In this document: one piece after another, positions 39,678 through 48,439 of the stretch
Numbering within the stretch: the first letter of the stretch is position 1
Layout: each line of letters begins with the position of its first letter
Assembly (NCBI RefSeq): GCF_017316125.1
Contig: NZ_JAFLWA010000019.1
Location: 124,001 to 188,000, forward strand
From: Enterococcus sp. DIV0660C
GTDB lineage: Bacteria > Bacillota > Bacilli > Lactobacillales > Enterococcaceae
Direction of reading: 5' to 3'
Length of the DNA stretch: 64,000 bases
Notes under the pieces: model-generated
The model's input: the letters and a program-made list of their open reading frames with translations, nothing else
Databases searched by the model: none
Told to the model about the DNA's origin: nothing
Translations under genes and position numbers: made by a program

Positions 39678-41099
39678 ATGAAGGAACTATTTGAAAAAGA
39701 GACGTTGGCCAAGCTGATGTTATTCTCTTATATTGATAATTTAGATACGGATGCTTTTGCAGTCAAAGATATTGAAAAACAATTTGACTTAACTTATTTT
39801 CGGGCAAATAAACTTTTAGGCTTATTGATCGAAGACTTTAAAACAATGGAGTTAGATGACTACTTCTTTATCTCCAAAAATAAAAGTAAATATATTTATA
39901 AGAAAAACTGTTTAGATTCAATCAATCGTTTGATTTGGAAATATGGTAGAGAATCTTATTTATTTAGCCTTTTAGATTACTTCTTAAAAAATGGTATGAA
40001 CACCAAAGAAATTATGGAAAACTACAGTTACTATCATTATGTTAGTGTTTCTTATTCTTATGTCATCAAAAATAAACTGGAATCTTTTTTAGATATGCAT
40101 CAAATGAATTTTTTGGTTGGACAGGTCAATGAAAGTAAGTTGCGCATTTTTTTAGCACAGATTTACTTTTATATTTTTAAAAATTACGAGAATCCTTTTT
40201 CTGCGCAGGAGTGGGAAAAGGCATCAGCTTTTATTGATGAATTACAAAAATTAAGAATCATCGAACCATTGGGAAGATTAAAAAAAACGAAACTTTTGTA
40301 TTATTGTTTGGTTTCTTTTTTTCGAGTGGAGAACGGACAAAACAGTGTAACTGACAGGTTGCTTGTTTCAACAGATGAATGTTACGTGGAGCCAATCACT
40401 AAGAGCTATCACCACTTTACTGAAAAAAAGGACAAGACCCAAACAACCGATGTGGTTACCTTGATCAATTATCTCCGAATCAATCAGTATCTTTGCCAAG
40501 AAAAAGAACGTAACGTAGGGAAAGAAAATAAATTGGCAGATTTGACGCAAGAATTATTGAGCACAGTGGGGATCAAGTCCTCAGATGAATGTTTGAATCA
40601 TCAGTTATCTGAATTATTGTTCAAGTTTTTTTATTACAAAGATAGTCTACTAGATGGGCATTTTTATGTTATTTTAGATTTCTTCTTTGATAGTTTTACT
40701 CAAGAAATGGGACAAATTTTACACTTTTTGGGTAAGAAAGAAACAATCTCGCTAATTGGTGATCAAACTGAAAATCAGCAAGTATTATTAGAAATACTTT
40801 TGATTCTTGTCAATAGTCAAGCCTATCAAAATCAAAAAAAAGCAATCACGATCACGATTGATTTTACTTTAGGGGAACAATACAACAACTATATTGCCAA
40901 TAACATTGTTCATTTACCGTTCGTTACCCTCAAAGTTGACAATCAGTACTCACCTCAAACAGATATTTATTTATCTGATGTATTGCCTGAAATAGTCGAA
41001 AGTGACTACTTGATTTGGAACAGCCCACCAAGTTCAAAAGATTGGAAAGTCTTCGGGAATTTGGTATCAAAAATTTATGGAATGAGAAATAGCCTATGA
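39678..41099 (+). CDS. Mga/AtxA-like transcriptional regulator, second copy
   Basis: A 473-residue protein with an N-terminal helix-turn-helix (FAVKDIEKQFDLTYFRANKL, residues 22-41) and a long helical body of the same layout as the regulator at 32009, but with low direct similarity. It lies in the middle of the surface operon and overlaps the next gene by 4 bases, so it is produced with the locus and may autoregulate it. ATG 39678 is chosen after GAGGA; ATG 39666 has no ribosome site. Confidence 0.72.
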   Translation: MKELFEKETLAKLMLFSYIDNLDTDAFAVKDIEKQFDLTYFRANKLLGLLIEDFKTMELDDYFFISKNKSKYIYKKNCLDSINRLIWKYGRESYLFSLLDYFLKNGMNTKEIMENYSYYHYVSVSYSYVIKNKLESFLDMHQMNFLVGQVNESKLRIFLAQIYFYIFKNYENPFSAQEWEKASAFIDELQKLRIIEPLGRLKKTKLLYYCLVSFFRVENGQNSVTDRLLVSTDECYVEPITKSYHHFTEKKDKTQTTDVVTLINYLRINQYLCQEKERNVGKENKLADLTQELLSTVGIKSSDECLNHQLSELLFKFFYYKDSLLDGHFYVILDFFFDSFTQEMGQILHFLGKKETISLIGDQTENQQVLLEILLILVNSQAYQNQKKAITITIDFTLGEQYNNYIANNIVHLPFVTLKVDNQYSPQTDIYLSDVLPEIVESDYLIWNSPPSSKDWKVFGNLVSKIYGMRNSL

Positions 41100-41425
41100 A
41101 AAAATATTTAATCGTTTTTTTGTTTAGCTCGGTTATGCTGATGAATGGAGAAAAGCCCAGTGTTCCAAAATTGTATCATGCAGAAAAAGAAATTATACGT
41201 GAGGAAGACCATGCGAAAGAAACGAGTATTGGTTTTTATGAAAAAAATATCAAAAAGAAGAAAGCCACGCAACCGGTGACTAGTTTTGCACCAACGAATG
41301 GGATCAGTAAAAAGAAAATTGCTAATTTTGGAAGCGGCGCATTATCGTCAACTAAGCTAGGAAATCTTTTTGAAAGCTTATCAGGTACGCTCATTTTTGG
41401 AGGTAAATCAGATGAGAGGGAATAA
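41096..41425 (+). CDS. Small exported protein of the WxL locus, unknown role
   Basis: A 109-residue protein with a hydrophobic N-terminus (KKYLIVFLFSSVMLM) that looks like a signal peptide. A basic middle follows, and residues 39-43 (IGFYE) match the VGFYE of the LPKTG protein in the same locus. The C-terminus has FGSG, a weakly hydrophobic stretch (LFESLSGTLIF) and a charged end, which recalls a sorting signal, but there is no LPXTG. It overlaps the regulator by 4 and the sortase gene by 14 bases. No known family is recognised. Confidence 0.65.
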   Translation: MKKYLIVFLFSSVMLMNGEKPSVPKLYHAEKEIIREEDHAKETSIGFYEKNIKKKKATQPVTSFAPTNGISKKKIANFGSGALSSTKLGNLFESLSGTLIFGGKSDERE

Positions 41426-42179
41426 AAAGAGTTATTTTTTGCTTTTTTTTTATGTGGGATTAGCGTTAATTAGCTATCAGTACGTTGAAAATTCGATTTT
41501 TACCCAACACATCGTAACGGCTAAGTATCAGATGGTCGATAATCTTGAAAATGGCAAGACGATTCCATTTGAAGAAGTAAAGTCAGCAACGGTTAGTGAT
41601 GTATTTACAGCAAAAAGTGAAGAACTAGAGGCGATTGGTGTATTATCAATTCCTCAGTTGGCATTAGCTGTCCCGGTTTTTCCTGGAATTAGTCAAAATG
41701 CTATGCTAATTGGTGCGGCAACAATGTATCCTAGGCGAGACCCGTTGAAAGACAATATGATTTTTTTGGGACATCATTTAAGTGAAAAAGGATTGTTGTT
41801 TGGCAAATTAGCAAATGCAAAAAAGGGTCAGAAAATTGATTTGGACTACTTAGGGAAGAGCTATCATTATGTGATTACTGAGAAAAAAATAATTGATGAA
41901 CAAGAAGTGAACTATATCGAAGAAAATCCAGCAAAAACTTTGACATTGCTGACATGCGACAAAGCATCAGAGACAACGAAACGGATTTTAGTCAAAGCAA
42001 AAATAGTAGAAATGTCTCAAAAATCAACAGCTAACAAACAATTTTCATCAAAGAACTCGATTGAAAAAATCCAGCAAGTAAGTAAAAAAATAATCCGAAA
42101 AGTCTATTTACAATTGTTTTTCTTTGGTTTGATCGCAATCGTGGGTACGAGTGTCATTTTATTTAGTAATAAGATTTGA
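41412..42179 (+). CDS. Sortase
   Basis: A 255-residue sortase with an N-terminal membrane segment (8-24), a beta-barrel catalytic domain with His122 (LGHHLS), Cys182 (LTLLTCD) and Arg191 (TTKRILV), and a second membrane helix at the C-terminus (about 232-250). The C-terminal helix is typical of class C (pilin-type) enzymes, while the sequence around Cys is closer to class A, so the class is open. ATG 41412 lies 9 bases after GGAGG. It probably anchors the LPKTG protein of this locus. Confidence 0.88.
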   Translation: MRGNKKSYFLLFFYVGLALISYQYVENSIFTQHIVTAKYQMVDNLENGKTIPFEEVKSATVSDVFTAKSEELEAIGVLSIPQLALAVPVFPGISQNAMLIGAATMYPRRDPLKDNMIFLGHHLSEKGLLFGKLANAKKGQKIDLDYLGKSYHYVITEKKIIDEQEVNYIEENPAKTLTLLTCDKASETTKRILVKAKIVEMSQKSTANKQFSSKNSIEKIQQVSKKIIRKVYLQLFFFGLIAIVGTSVILFSNKI

Positions 42180-42188
42180 GGTGTTATT

Positions 42189-42509
42189 ATGAACTATTAT
42201 GGAAAGGTATCAAGCTATAAACAAAGATATTATTTAGAAAGAATCTCTAGTTTGAATAAAAAATTGCCACGTATGGGTGCATACAATTACCAGATAGAAA
42301 CAGTTTTTTTAGAAAATCGTTGTCCAGTGACTTCCATTTCACTATATGAAGCAAAAAAATTGGTCAAAACTTGGCGAATTAGCGTTCAAGATGATGCTAA
42401 TATCATTAGTAAGACAAGTGATGATTTCGTTATTGGGATTGATGGGCAATGGACAAATGCTAAAAATAAGGTTTTAAATGATGCAAAAGCAATTATTCTA
42501 CACTTGTAA
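42189..42509 (+). CDS. Hypothetical protein, WxL operon
   Basis: A 106-residue soluble, basic protein with no signal peptide and no membrane segment. I do not recognise it. It lies nine bases after the sortase gene, with GAGGTG before the ATG, and ends just before a terminator, so it is the last gene of the operon. A cytosolic role in regulation or export is possible but nothing in the sequence shows it. Confidence 0.6.
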   Translation: MNYYGKVSSYKQRYYLERISSLNKKLPRMGAYNYQIETVFLENRCPVTSISLYEAKKLVKTWRISVQDDANIISKTSDDFVIGIDGQWTNAKNKVLNDAKAIILHL

Positions 42510-42530
42510 ATCACTACTATTCTTGAGATA

Positions 42531-42568
42531 AAATGCCCGATATAAATTGTGTATCAGGTATTTTTTTT
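42531..42568 (+). terminator. Intrinsic terminator of the WxL operon
   Basis: The stem AATGCCCGATA / TATCAGGTATT (one G-U pair, one mismatch) is followed by a run of eight T. Confidence 0.75.
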
Positions 42569-42709
42569 ATTGCTAAATGGATCAATTTGATAAATAAAAC
42601 AGCAACTATTTGATTATTAGGTTATTTTAATGGACGTTATATTTATTTTTTTATTTTAAATTTCATATAAAATAACTTATATATTTTAAAATTTTGTTAT
42701 CTTTTAATG

Positions 42710-42738
42710 TTGACGTTGTAATTTAAGGGTGTTATACT
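42710..42738 (+). promoter_or_regulatory. Promoter of the secreted adhesin gene
   Basis: TTGACG and TATACT lie 17 bases apart, one of the strongest promoters in the window. Confidence 0.8.
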
Positions 42739-42743
42739 AGTTT

Positions 42744-42758
42744 TTGTAAGCGGTAATA
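42744..42758 (+). promoter_or_regulatory. cre-like site at the adhesin transcription start
   Basis: TTGTAAGCGGTAATA matches the first half of the cre form fully and the second half partly. It covers the expected start point, so CcpA could repress. Confidence 0.45.
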
Positions 42759-42803
42759 ATTATTTTATTTTTTTAAAAGTATTATTGTTATAACCGTTTT
42801 TTT
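42747..42803 (+). repeat. Dyad in the adhesin leader, possible attenuator
   Basis: AAGCGGT pairs with ACCGTTT (one G-U) and AATAAT with ATTATT, with a bulge, and a T-run follows. In RNA this could act as a weak terminator between promoter and gene. Confidence 0.35.
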
Positions 42804-42830
42804 AAAAAATAAATGTATAGGGGTTTTGTT

Positions 42831-44975
42831 ATGAAAAAGTCGTCGATTATTTTATCTTTATCAGGTGTTTTATTTTCAGTAGCGTTATTAGGTCATGCGG
42901 ATTCGGTCAAAGCTGAGACAAGCCAGCCAGCTATCGAAGTCAAACAAGTAAAAAGCAGTGTAGACGTTGGAACATGGGAAGAATTCAAAACAGCGATTAA
43001 AGATGTAAATGTAACAGATATTAATTTAACAGCTGATATCACATTAGAAGCAACTGAATCAATTACCAATTTGACAAAAAATATTCACGGGAATGGACAT
43101 ACAATTGATGCTGATTTACACCAACTTTATTTTACAAAAGCAGATACAGTTGGCTTAATGGAAGATGTAAAAATTATCAATACGGACATATACGGGTTAC
43201 TTTGGAGTTCACACACAGCAAATATTACATATAAAAATGTCGACCATTCAGGAAGACAAATGATTTACTTACCAGAAGGAAAACTGACTTTAGAGGGTAA
43301 AGTATCAAGTGTTTCTACGACAGAGGAAGTTTTCCAAGGAAAAGAGTTGGAAGTATTACCAGGAGCGACTGTTAACTTAGAAGATACATCAGGATTATCT
43401 GCTTTGAGCATGGGCTATGCTGAAGGTACATTAACAGTTGGAAAAGATGCGAGCGTGACGATCAAAGCGGAAAAAACTTCGATTTTAGGCGGATCAAAAT
43501 TTGCTATGGTCAATGAAGGTACAATGGAAATCAATTCTGCTGATCAACGAGGAATCAATTTAGCTTCCGGAAGTACGCTAGAATTGAAAGATGGTAGTCA
43601 CTTGAAAATTCATACAGAGGATACTGTTTATGAAAGTATCCTTGTTACTTCAGGTAACTTCTTTGTTCGAAGCGGAGCAACGATTGAAGCAGAATCAAAT
43701 GGGAATCATAGTACGATTATTGCTGGAAAAGAAATTACGTTTGAAAATGGTTCAAATTATTCAATTACGAATCATCACGCTGAAGGTCCAGTTTTGGGAG
43801 GTTATGCAACTACTGCACATGTTACCTTAGACTCACCAACCGGCTATAATTTGTGGTGGGTAGATCGCGTAGAGGAAGCTGATCCTCAAGAAGTTATTGC
43901 GGGTCCAGTAAAATCCTCTTTCAATATTTTAGGCTATACTCACGCAGGAATACACACAACGAACTATTCATCAACTGATCCACATTTTGAATCATCACCA
44001 TTTACAAATTATGGGAAAATTCAAGGTGGTTCATTTGTAGATGATGGGATTGTTGTTGATGCACCAGTCTTTAATCCAGTTACCGATCAAGATAAAACAT
44101 TATCTGGAACAGGAACACCAGGAGCAACAGTGAATGCCTATGTAGACGGTACGCTGATTGGTACGGGGACAGTAGATTCAACAGGAAAGTGGACAATCAC
44201 AGTGAAACCACAAAATGAAGGTACAAAAATTGATGTGAACCAAGTAATCGATGGGAAAGAAAGTGACAAAGTCTCACAAGTAGTTACGCATGAAGAAAAA
44301 ATCGACGCACCTGTTTTCAATGTTGTGAATGACAAGGATAAACAGTTAACCGGAATTGGGACACCAGGAGCAACAATTAATGCCTATGTAGATGGCGTGT
44401 TACTTGGAACAGGCACCGTTGGAGATGACGGTCGTTGGACAATCACGATTGAACCACAAGCAGAAGGTACTAAGATCGACGTGAACCAAGTAATTAATGG
44501 CAAGGAAAGTGAGTATGTTTCGCAAATCGTTAGTCATTTAGATCAAACAATCAATTTCTTCAAACTAGGCTACTGGCAAAATTATGGATTGGTTTTAGAA
44601 GGATCAATCGATAATGGTAGTTTGGACTTAACGAATAAAGATGCTGTGAAGAAGACACTTCATCTAACAGCGGCCGATGGGACAGAGGTAGGAACATTTG
44701 CCTGTGCAAACCATGATTGGTACAATAACGGTGTTTTCAATGGATATCAGGCAATTGTTGAAGATACTGTGCTAGCTGGGTTAGAACCAGGAGAATATAA
44801 ATTAAGTGTCACACTTGAAGTAGGCGACTTTAACGAAACACAAGACTTAAATGTCGGAAGTGCTGTCCGTGATAATTATGCCCATATTTTTACTGAAATT
44901 CCAGAAACAACCGTTGGTAGCCATACGATTGCACCATTAGAAAAAGATGGTATTGGTTATTTAGTGGTGAAGTAA
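42831..44975 (+). CDS. Secreted pectate-lyase-like adhesin with two Ig repeats
   Basis: A 714-residue exported protein. It has a signal peptide (1-28, ending VKA), then a parallel-beta, pectate-lyase-like adhesive domain (about 35-400; TWEEFKTAIKDVNVTDINL in part), two bacterial Ig domains of 82 residues each (410-491 and 492-570, with GTPGAT-NAYVDG), and a distinct C-terminal beta domain (about 575-714). There is no LPXTG, WxL or membrane anchor. ATG 42831 is used. It has its own strong promoter and a terminator, so it is separate from the WxL operon. Confidence 0.85.
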   Translation: MKKSSIILSLSGVLFSVALLGHADSVKAETSQPAIEVKQVKSSVDVGTWEEFKTAIKDVNVTDINLTADITLEATESITNLTKNIHGNGHTIDADLHQLYFTKADTVGLMEDVKIINTDIYGLLWSSHTANITYKNVDHSGRQMIYLPEGKLTLEGKVSSVSTTEEVFQGKELEVLPGATVNLEDTSGLSALSMGYAEGTLTVGKDASVTIKAEKTSILGGSKFAMVNEGTMEINSADQRGINLASGSTLELKDGSHLKIHTEDTVYESILVTSGNFFVRSGATIEAESNGNHSTIIAGKEITFENGSNYSITNHHAEGPVLGGYATTAHVTLDSPTGYNLWWVDRVEEADPQEVIAGPVKSSFNILGYTHAGIHTTNYSSTDPHFESSPFTNYGKIQGGSFVDDGIVVDAPVFNPVTDQDKTLSGTGTPGATVNAYVDGTLIGTGTVDSTGKWTITVKPQNEGTKIDVNQVIDGKESDKVSQVVTHEEKIDAPVFNVVNDKDKQLTGIGTPGATINAYVDGVLLGTGTVGDDGRWTITIEPQAEGTKIDVNQVINGKESEYVSQIVSHLDQTINFFKLGYWQNYGLVLEGSIDNGSLDLTNKDAVKKTLHLTAADGTEVGTFACANHDWYNNGVFNGYQAIVEDTVLAGLEPGEYKLSVTLEVGDFNETQDLNVGSAVRDNYAHIFTEIPETTVGSHTIAPLEKDGIGYLVVK
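44058..44540 (+). repeat. Tandem Ig-domain repeat in the adhesin gene
   Basis: A 246-base (82-codon) unit occurs twice. The second diverges at scattered codons, but GTPGAT, AYVDG, GTGTV and GTKIDVNQVI are kept. Confidence 0.85.
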
Positions 44976-44993
44976 TTAGTTGAATATGTATTT

Positions 44994-45043
44994 AGAAAAC
45001 CACACACTCTTTTGTTAAAAGAGATGTGTGGTTTTCTTTTTTT
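44994..45043 (+). terminator. Intrinsic terminator after the adhesin gene
   Basis: The stem AGAAAACCACACA / TGTGTGGTTTTCT (extended by CTCTTTT / AAAAGAG) is followed by a T-run. Confidence 0.9.
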
Positions 45044-45117
45044 GATTGGCAGGATTCTGTTGAAAATACATGAGCTGTGATAAACTAAGGTGGAGTAGAA
45101 AATGGAGGAATGAGTGC

Positions 45118-45393
45118 ATGCAAGATTACCAATATCCAATTGATTTAGATTGGACAACGGATGAAATGGTGACCGTGATGAATATGTGGGAAGCCTTAGA
45201 AAAAGCGAATGAAGTTGGGATTAATAATGAAAATTTTTTAGCTGCTTATCAGCAGTTTAAAACAGTAGTGAAATCCATTGGGGAAGAAAAACGATTAGGT
45301 CGAGAGTTTGAAAAAGTGTCGGGTTATTCGCTTTATCGAACAGTCCAAATGGCGAAAAAAAATCAGAAAAAAACTCTGAAGATGAATGGGTGA
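45118..45393 (+). CDS. UPF0223 family protein (YktA-like)
   Basis: A 91-residue protein matching UPF0223, beginning MQDYQYPIDLDWTTDEM and containing EEKRLGREFEKVSGYSLY. The function of the family is unknown. It lies five bases before the inositol-phosphatase gene, as in many Firmicutes. ATG 45118 lies 8 bases after GGAGGA; a longer in-frame start at 45070 has no ribosome site. Confidence 0.9.
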   Translation: MQDYQYPIDLDWTTDEMVTVMNMWEALEKANEVGINNENFLAAYQQFKTVVKSIGEEKRLGREFEKVSGYSLYRTVQMAKKNQKKTLKMNG

Positions 45394-45398
45394 ACTAA

Positions 45399-46163
45399 AT
45401 GGAACCAATAATTCACGAAATCAAAAGTTGGTTGCTTGAAGCAGGCGAAAAAGTCAAAGCGAGTGAACGGCAACAACTAACAGTCTTTGAAAAAACAAAT
45501 CGAAAAGACTTAGTCACGAATATGGATCGAAAAGTTCAACAATTTCTAGTTCAAAAGATCATGGCATTTGATCCAGAAGCAAAAATACTGGCTGAAGAAG
45601 ATGGCTACAATGAACTAACCGATTTAACTGGACGGGTATTTATTATTGACCCCATTGACGGAACACTTAATTTTGTGATGGAAGGCGAAAATTTTTGCAT
45701 CATGCTGGCTATGTATGAAAATGGCGTAGGGCAATTAGGCTTTATTTATGACGTGATGAAAGATGAATTGTACTGGGGCGGACAAGGGATAGGCATCTAT
45801 CAAAATGATTTGCAACTTCCAAAGCCTGAAGATAAGGCGTTAGAGGCTGGATTACTAGGAATGAATGGCTATTTATTTGCCCATAATAAATTTAATATTC
45901 GAACGATTGGCGAAGAAAGTATGGGTGTCAGAATCACTGGGTGTGCGGGGTTGGAAATGATTGCGATGCTCAAAGGAAATCATATTGGTTATTTGTCAAA
46001 CTTGAGTCCATGGGATTATGCAGCTGGCTGTGTTTTGCTAAAGGAATTCGATTTCTTCTATAGTAATATGAACGGAGATCAGTTAGCTTTTCATGGACGC
46101 GAATTGTTTGTCGCTGCAACATCAAAAGCGTTCAAGCAAATCCATTCATTATTAGAGATGTGA
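45399..46163 (+). CDS. Inositol monophosphatase family protein
   Basis: A 254-residue phosphatase of the IMPase/SuhB superfamily (YktC-like). Metal-binding and catalytic motifs are intact: AEEDGYNE, IIDPIDGTLNF and SPWDYAAGCVLLKE. In related Firmicutes the enzyme may act on inositol phosphate, NADP or sugar phosphates; the sequence does not decide. It is in operon with the UPF0223 gene. Confidence 0.9.
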   Translation: MEPIIHEIKSWLLEAGEKVKASERQQLTVFEKTNRKDLVTNMDRKVQQFLVQKIMAFDPEAKILAEEDGYNELTDLTGRVFIIDPIDGTLNFVMEGENFCIMLAMYENGVGQLGFIYDVMKDELYWGGQGIGIYQNDLQLPKPEDKALEAGLLGMNGYLFAHNKFNIRTIGEESMGVRITGCAGLEMIAMLKGNHIGYLSNLSPWDYAAGCVLLKEFDFFYSNMNGDQLAFHGRELFVAATSKAFKQIHSLLEM

Positions 46164-46183
46164 AGAGATGTGATCGGAGGCAA

Positions 46184-46252
46184 ATGAAGCTTAAAAAACT
46201 GGAAAGTGGGATTTTTCGTGATGAAAATGAAAAAAAGTTGACAGTTTATTAA
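46184..46252 (+). CDS. Possible 22-residue peptide
   Basis: ATG 46184 follows CGGAGG by 4 bases and opens a frame of 22 codons (MKLKKLESGIFRDENEKK, then LTVY), stopping at 46250-46252. The peptide is charged with no membrane segment. It may be a chance frame; the ribosome site is the main support. Confidence 0.25.
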   Translation: MKLKKLESGIFRDENEKKLTVY

Positions 46253-46300
46253 GTTTCGCGAAAAAATGAAAACATTTCACTATATTTCATGAAAAAAGTT

Positions 46301-46309
46301 TGCTATAAT
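46301..46309 (+). promoter_or_regulatory. Extended -10 promoter of typA
   Basis: TGCTATAAT is a perfect extended -10, 60 bases before the typA start. The -35 region is A/T-rich with no clear match. Confidence 0.65.
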
Positions 46310-46368
46310 AAGCAGTCGAGTAAATTGCCCTGTCAGAAATAAACTGATAAAAGAAGGAGTTAGTTACA

Positions 46369-48198
46369 TTGAATTATAGAAACGATATCCGTAACGTAGC
46401 AATTATTGCCCACGTCGATCACGGAAAAACAACATTAGTTGATGAGTTATTGAAACAATCAGATACATTAGACGCACATACACAATTACAAGAACGTGCG
46501 ATGGATTCAAATGCTTTAGAAAAAGAACGTGGGATTACAATCTTAGCTAAAAATACAGCTGTTGATTATAAAGGTATTCGCGTAAACATCATGGATACAC
46601 CTGGACACGCGGACTTCGGTGGTGAAGTTGAACGTATCATGAAAATGGTTGATGGTGTAGTTTTAGTTGTTGATGCTTACGAAGGGACAATGCCTCAAAC
46701 ACGTTTTGTTTTGAAAAAAGCTTTAGAACAACACATTACACCAATCGTTGTTGTGAACAAAATTGACAAACCATCTGCTCGCCCTGAACACGTTGTTGAT
46801 GAAGTACTTGAACTTTTCATCGAATTAGGTGCGGATGACGATCAATTAGATTTCCCAGTTATTTATGCCTCTGCATTAAACGGAACTTCAAGCTTGTCTG
46901 ATGATCCTGCAGATCAAGAAGAAACAATGGCGCCAATTTTTGATACAATTATTGAAAAAATTCCTGCACCAGTTGATAATAGCGACGAACCTTTACAATT
47001 CCAAGTCTCATTGCTTGATTACAATGATTATGTTGGACGTATCGGTATTGGTCGTGTATTCCGTGGAACAATCAAGGTTGGTGACCAAGTAGCTTTGATG
47101 AAACTTGATGGAACAGTTAAAAAATTCCGCGTAACAAAATTATTTGGTTTCTTTGGACTAAAACGTCTAGAAATCGAAGAAGCAAAAGCTGGAGATTTGA
47201 TTGCTGTATCTGGTATGGAAGATATCTTCGTTGGAGAAACTGTTACACCAGTTGACCATCAAGATGCTTTACCAATTTTACACATTGATGAACCAACTTT
47301 ACAAATGACATTCTTAGTTAATAATTCACCATTCGCAGGTCGCGAAGGTAAATATGTAACAGCTAGAAAAATCGAAGAACGCCTAATGGCTGAATTGCAA
47401 ACAGACGTGTCTCTACGTGTTGAACCAACAAATTCACCTGACGCTTGGACTGTTTCAGGACGTGGGGAATTACATTTGTCAATCTTGATTGAAACCATGC
47501 GTCGTGAAGGCTATGAATTACAAGTATCACGTCCAGAAGTTATCGAAAAAGAAATTGATGGTGTGAAATGTGAACCTTTTGAACGTGTACAAATCGACAC
47601 ACCAGAAGAATACATGGGTAGCGTGATTGAATCATTAAGCTTGCGTAAAGGTGAAATGCAAGACATGGTTCATACTGGAAATGGTCAAATTCGTTTGACT
47701 TTCTTAACACCAGCTCGTGGCTTGATTGGTTATTCAACCGAGTTCCTTTCAATGACTCGTGGATATGGTATCATGAACCATACATTCGATCAATATTTAC
47801 CAATGTTAGCTGGTCAAATTGGTGGACGTCACCAAGGTGCATTAGTTTCTATTGATACTGGTAAAGCAACTACTTACTCAATCATGAGTATTGAAGAACG
47901 CGGAACAGTCTTTGTAGAACCAGGTACAGATGTTTATGAAGGTATGATTATTGGCGAAAACAGTCGTGATAATGACTTAACAGTCAACATTACTAAAGCA
48001 AAGCAAATGACTAATGTTCGTTCTGCTAATAAGGATCAAACTTCTGTCATCAAAAAGCCTAAGCAATTAACACTTGAAGAATCACTTGAATTCTTGAATG
48101 ATGATGAGTACTGCGAAGTAACGCCAGAATCAATTCGTTTGAGAAAACATATCTTAAACAAAAATGCTCGTGAAAAAGCATCTAAAAAGAAAAAATAA
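46369..48198 (+). CDS. typA: GTPase TypA/BipA
   Basis: A 609-residue translational GTPase that acts on ribosome assembly and stress or cold adaptation. The G domain shows [10 protein letters not shown] (G1), the RGITI switch, DTPGH (G3) and NKID (G4). EF-G-like domains III and V and the BipA-specific C-terminal domain ([13 protein letters not shown]) follow. The start is TTG 46369, 9 bases after AAGGAG; it gives the family's [10 protein letters not shown]-terminus. Confidence 0.96.
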   Translation: MNYRNDIRNVAIIAHVDHGKTTLVDELLKQSDTLDAHTQLQERAMDSNALEKERGITILAKNTAVDYKGIRVNIMDTPGHADFGGEVERIMKMVDGVVLVVDAYEGTMPQTRFVLKKALEQHITPIVVVNKIDKPSARPEHVVDEVLELFIELGADDDQLDFPVIYASALNGTSSLSDDPADQEETMAPIFDTIIEKIPAPVDNSDEPLQFQVSLLDYNDYVGRIGIGRVFRGTIKVGDQVALMKLDGTVKKFRVTKLFGFFGLKRLEIEEAKAGDLIAVSGMEDIFVGETVTPVDHQDALPILHIDEPTLQMTFLVNNSPFAGREGKYVTARKIEERLMAELQTDVSLRVEPTNSPDAWTVSGRGELHLSILIETMRREGYELQVSRPEVIEKEIDGVKCEPFERVQIDTPEEYMGSVIESLSLRKGEMQDMVHTGNGQIRLTFLTPARGLIGYSTEFLSMTRGYGIMNHTFDQYLPMLAGQIGGRHQGALVSIDTGKATTYSIMSIEERGTVFVEPGTDVYEGMIIGENSRDNDLTVNITKAKQMTNVRSANKDQTSVIKKPKQLTLEESLEFLNDDEYCEVTPESIRLRKHILNKNAREKASKKKK

Positions 48199-48221
48199 TT
48201 CATTGATGAATGAATAATCTT

Positions 48222-48256
48222 AAGGCCAGCTCGTTCAAAATGAGCTGGTCTTTTTT
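48222..48256 (+). terminator. Intrinsic terminator after typA
   Basis: The stem AAGGCCAGCTC / GAGCTGGTCTT with an 8-base loop is followed by a T-run. Confidence 0.88.
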
Positions 48257-48389
48257 CATCTGTGGAGAAGTGAAAAAGAAAAAGAAGAAAAGTCTCGTCA
48301 AAACAGATAAAAACTTTTAAAAGTTTTTTAAAAACCTTGAAATCTCTCCGTAAATGTTTCATATTTTCTCTTTGTTCCACAAGGGGTGC

Positions 48390-48418
48390 TTGTACTGTGC
48401 TGTATCTCGAAGTAAACT
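48390..48418 (+). promoter_or_regulatory. Candidate promoter of recQ
   Basis: TTGTAC and TAAACT are 17 bases apart, 20 bases before the gene. Confidence 0.55.
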
Positions 48419-48439
48419 AAAAAAGAAAGGAGTCACAAT

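Larger units (their letters stand above)
42510..42830 (+). other. Intergenic region upstream of the secreted adhesin
   Basis: Very A/T-rich. It contains a terminator (42531-42568), a near-consensus promoter (42710-42738), a cre-like site and a leader dyad. No further gene is seen. Confidence 0.7.

Noticed and set aside
41290-41425. Frameshift that destroyed an LPXTG signal in the 109-residue protein
   Set aside because: Neither of the other two frames encodes an LPXTG, a hydrophobic stretch and a basic tail, so a simple frameshift does not explain the tail.
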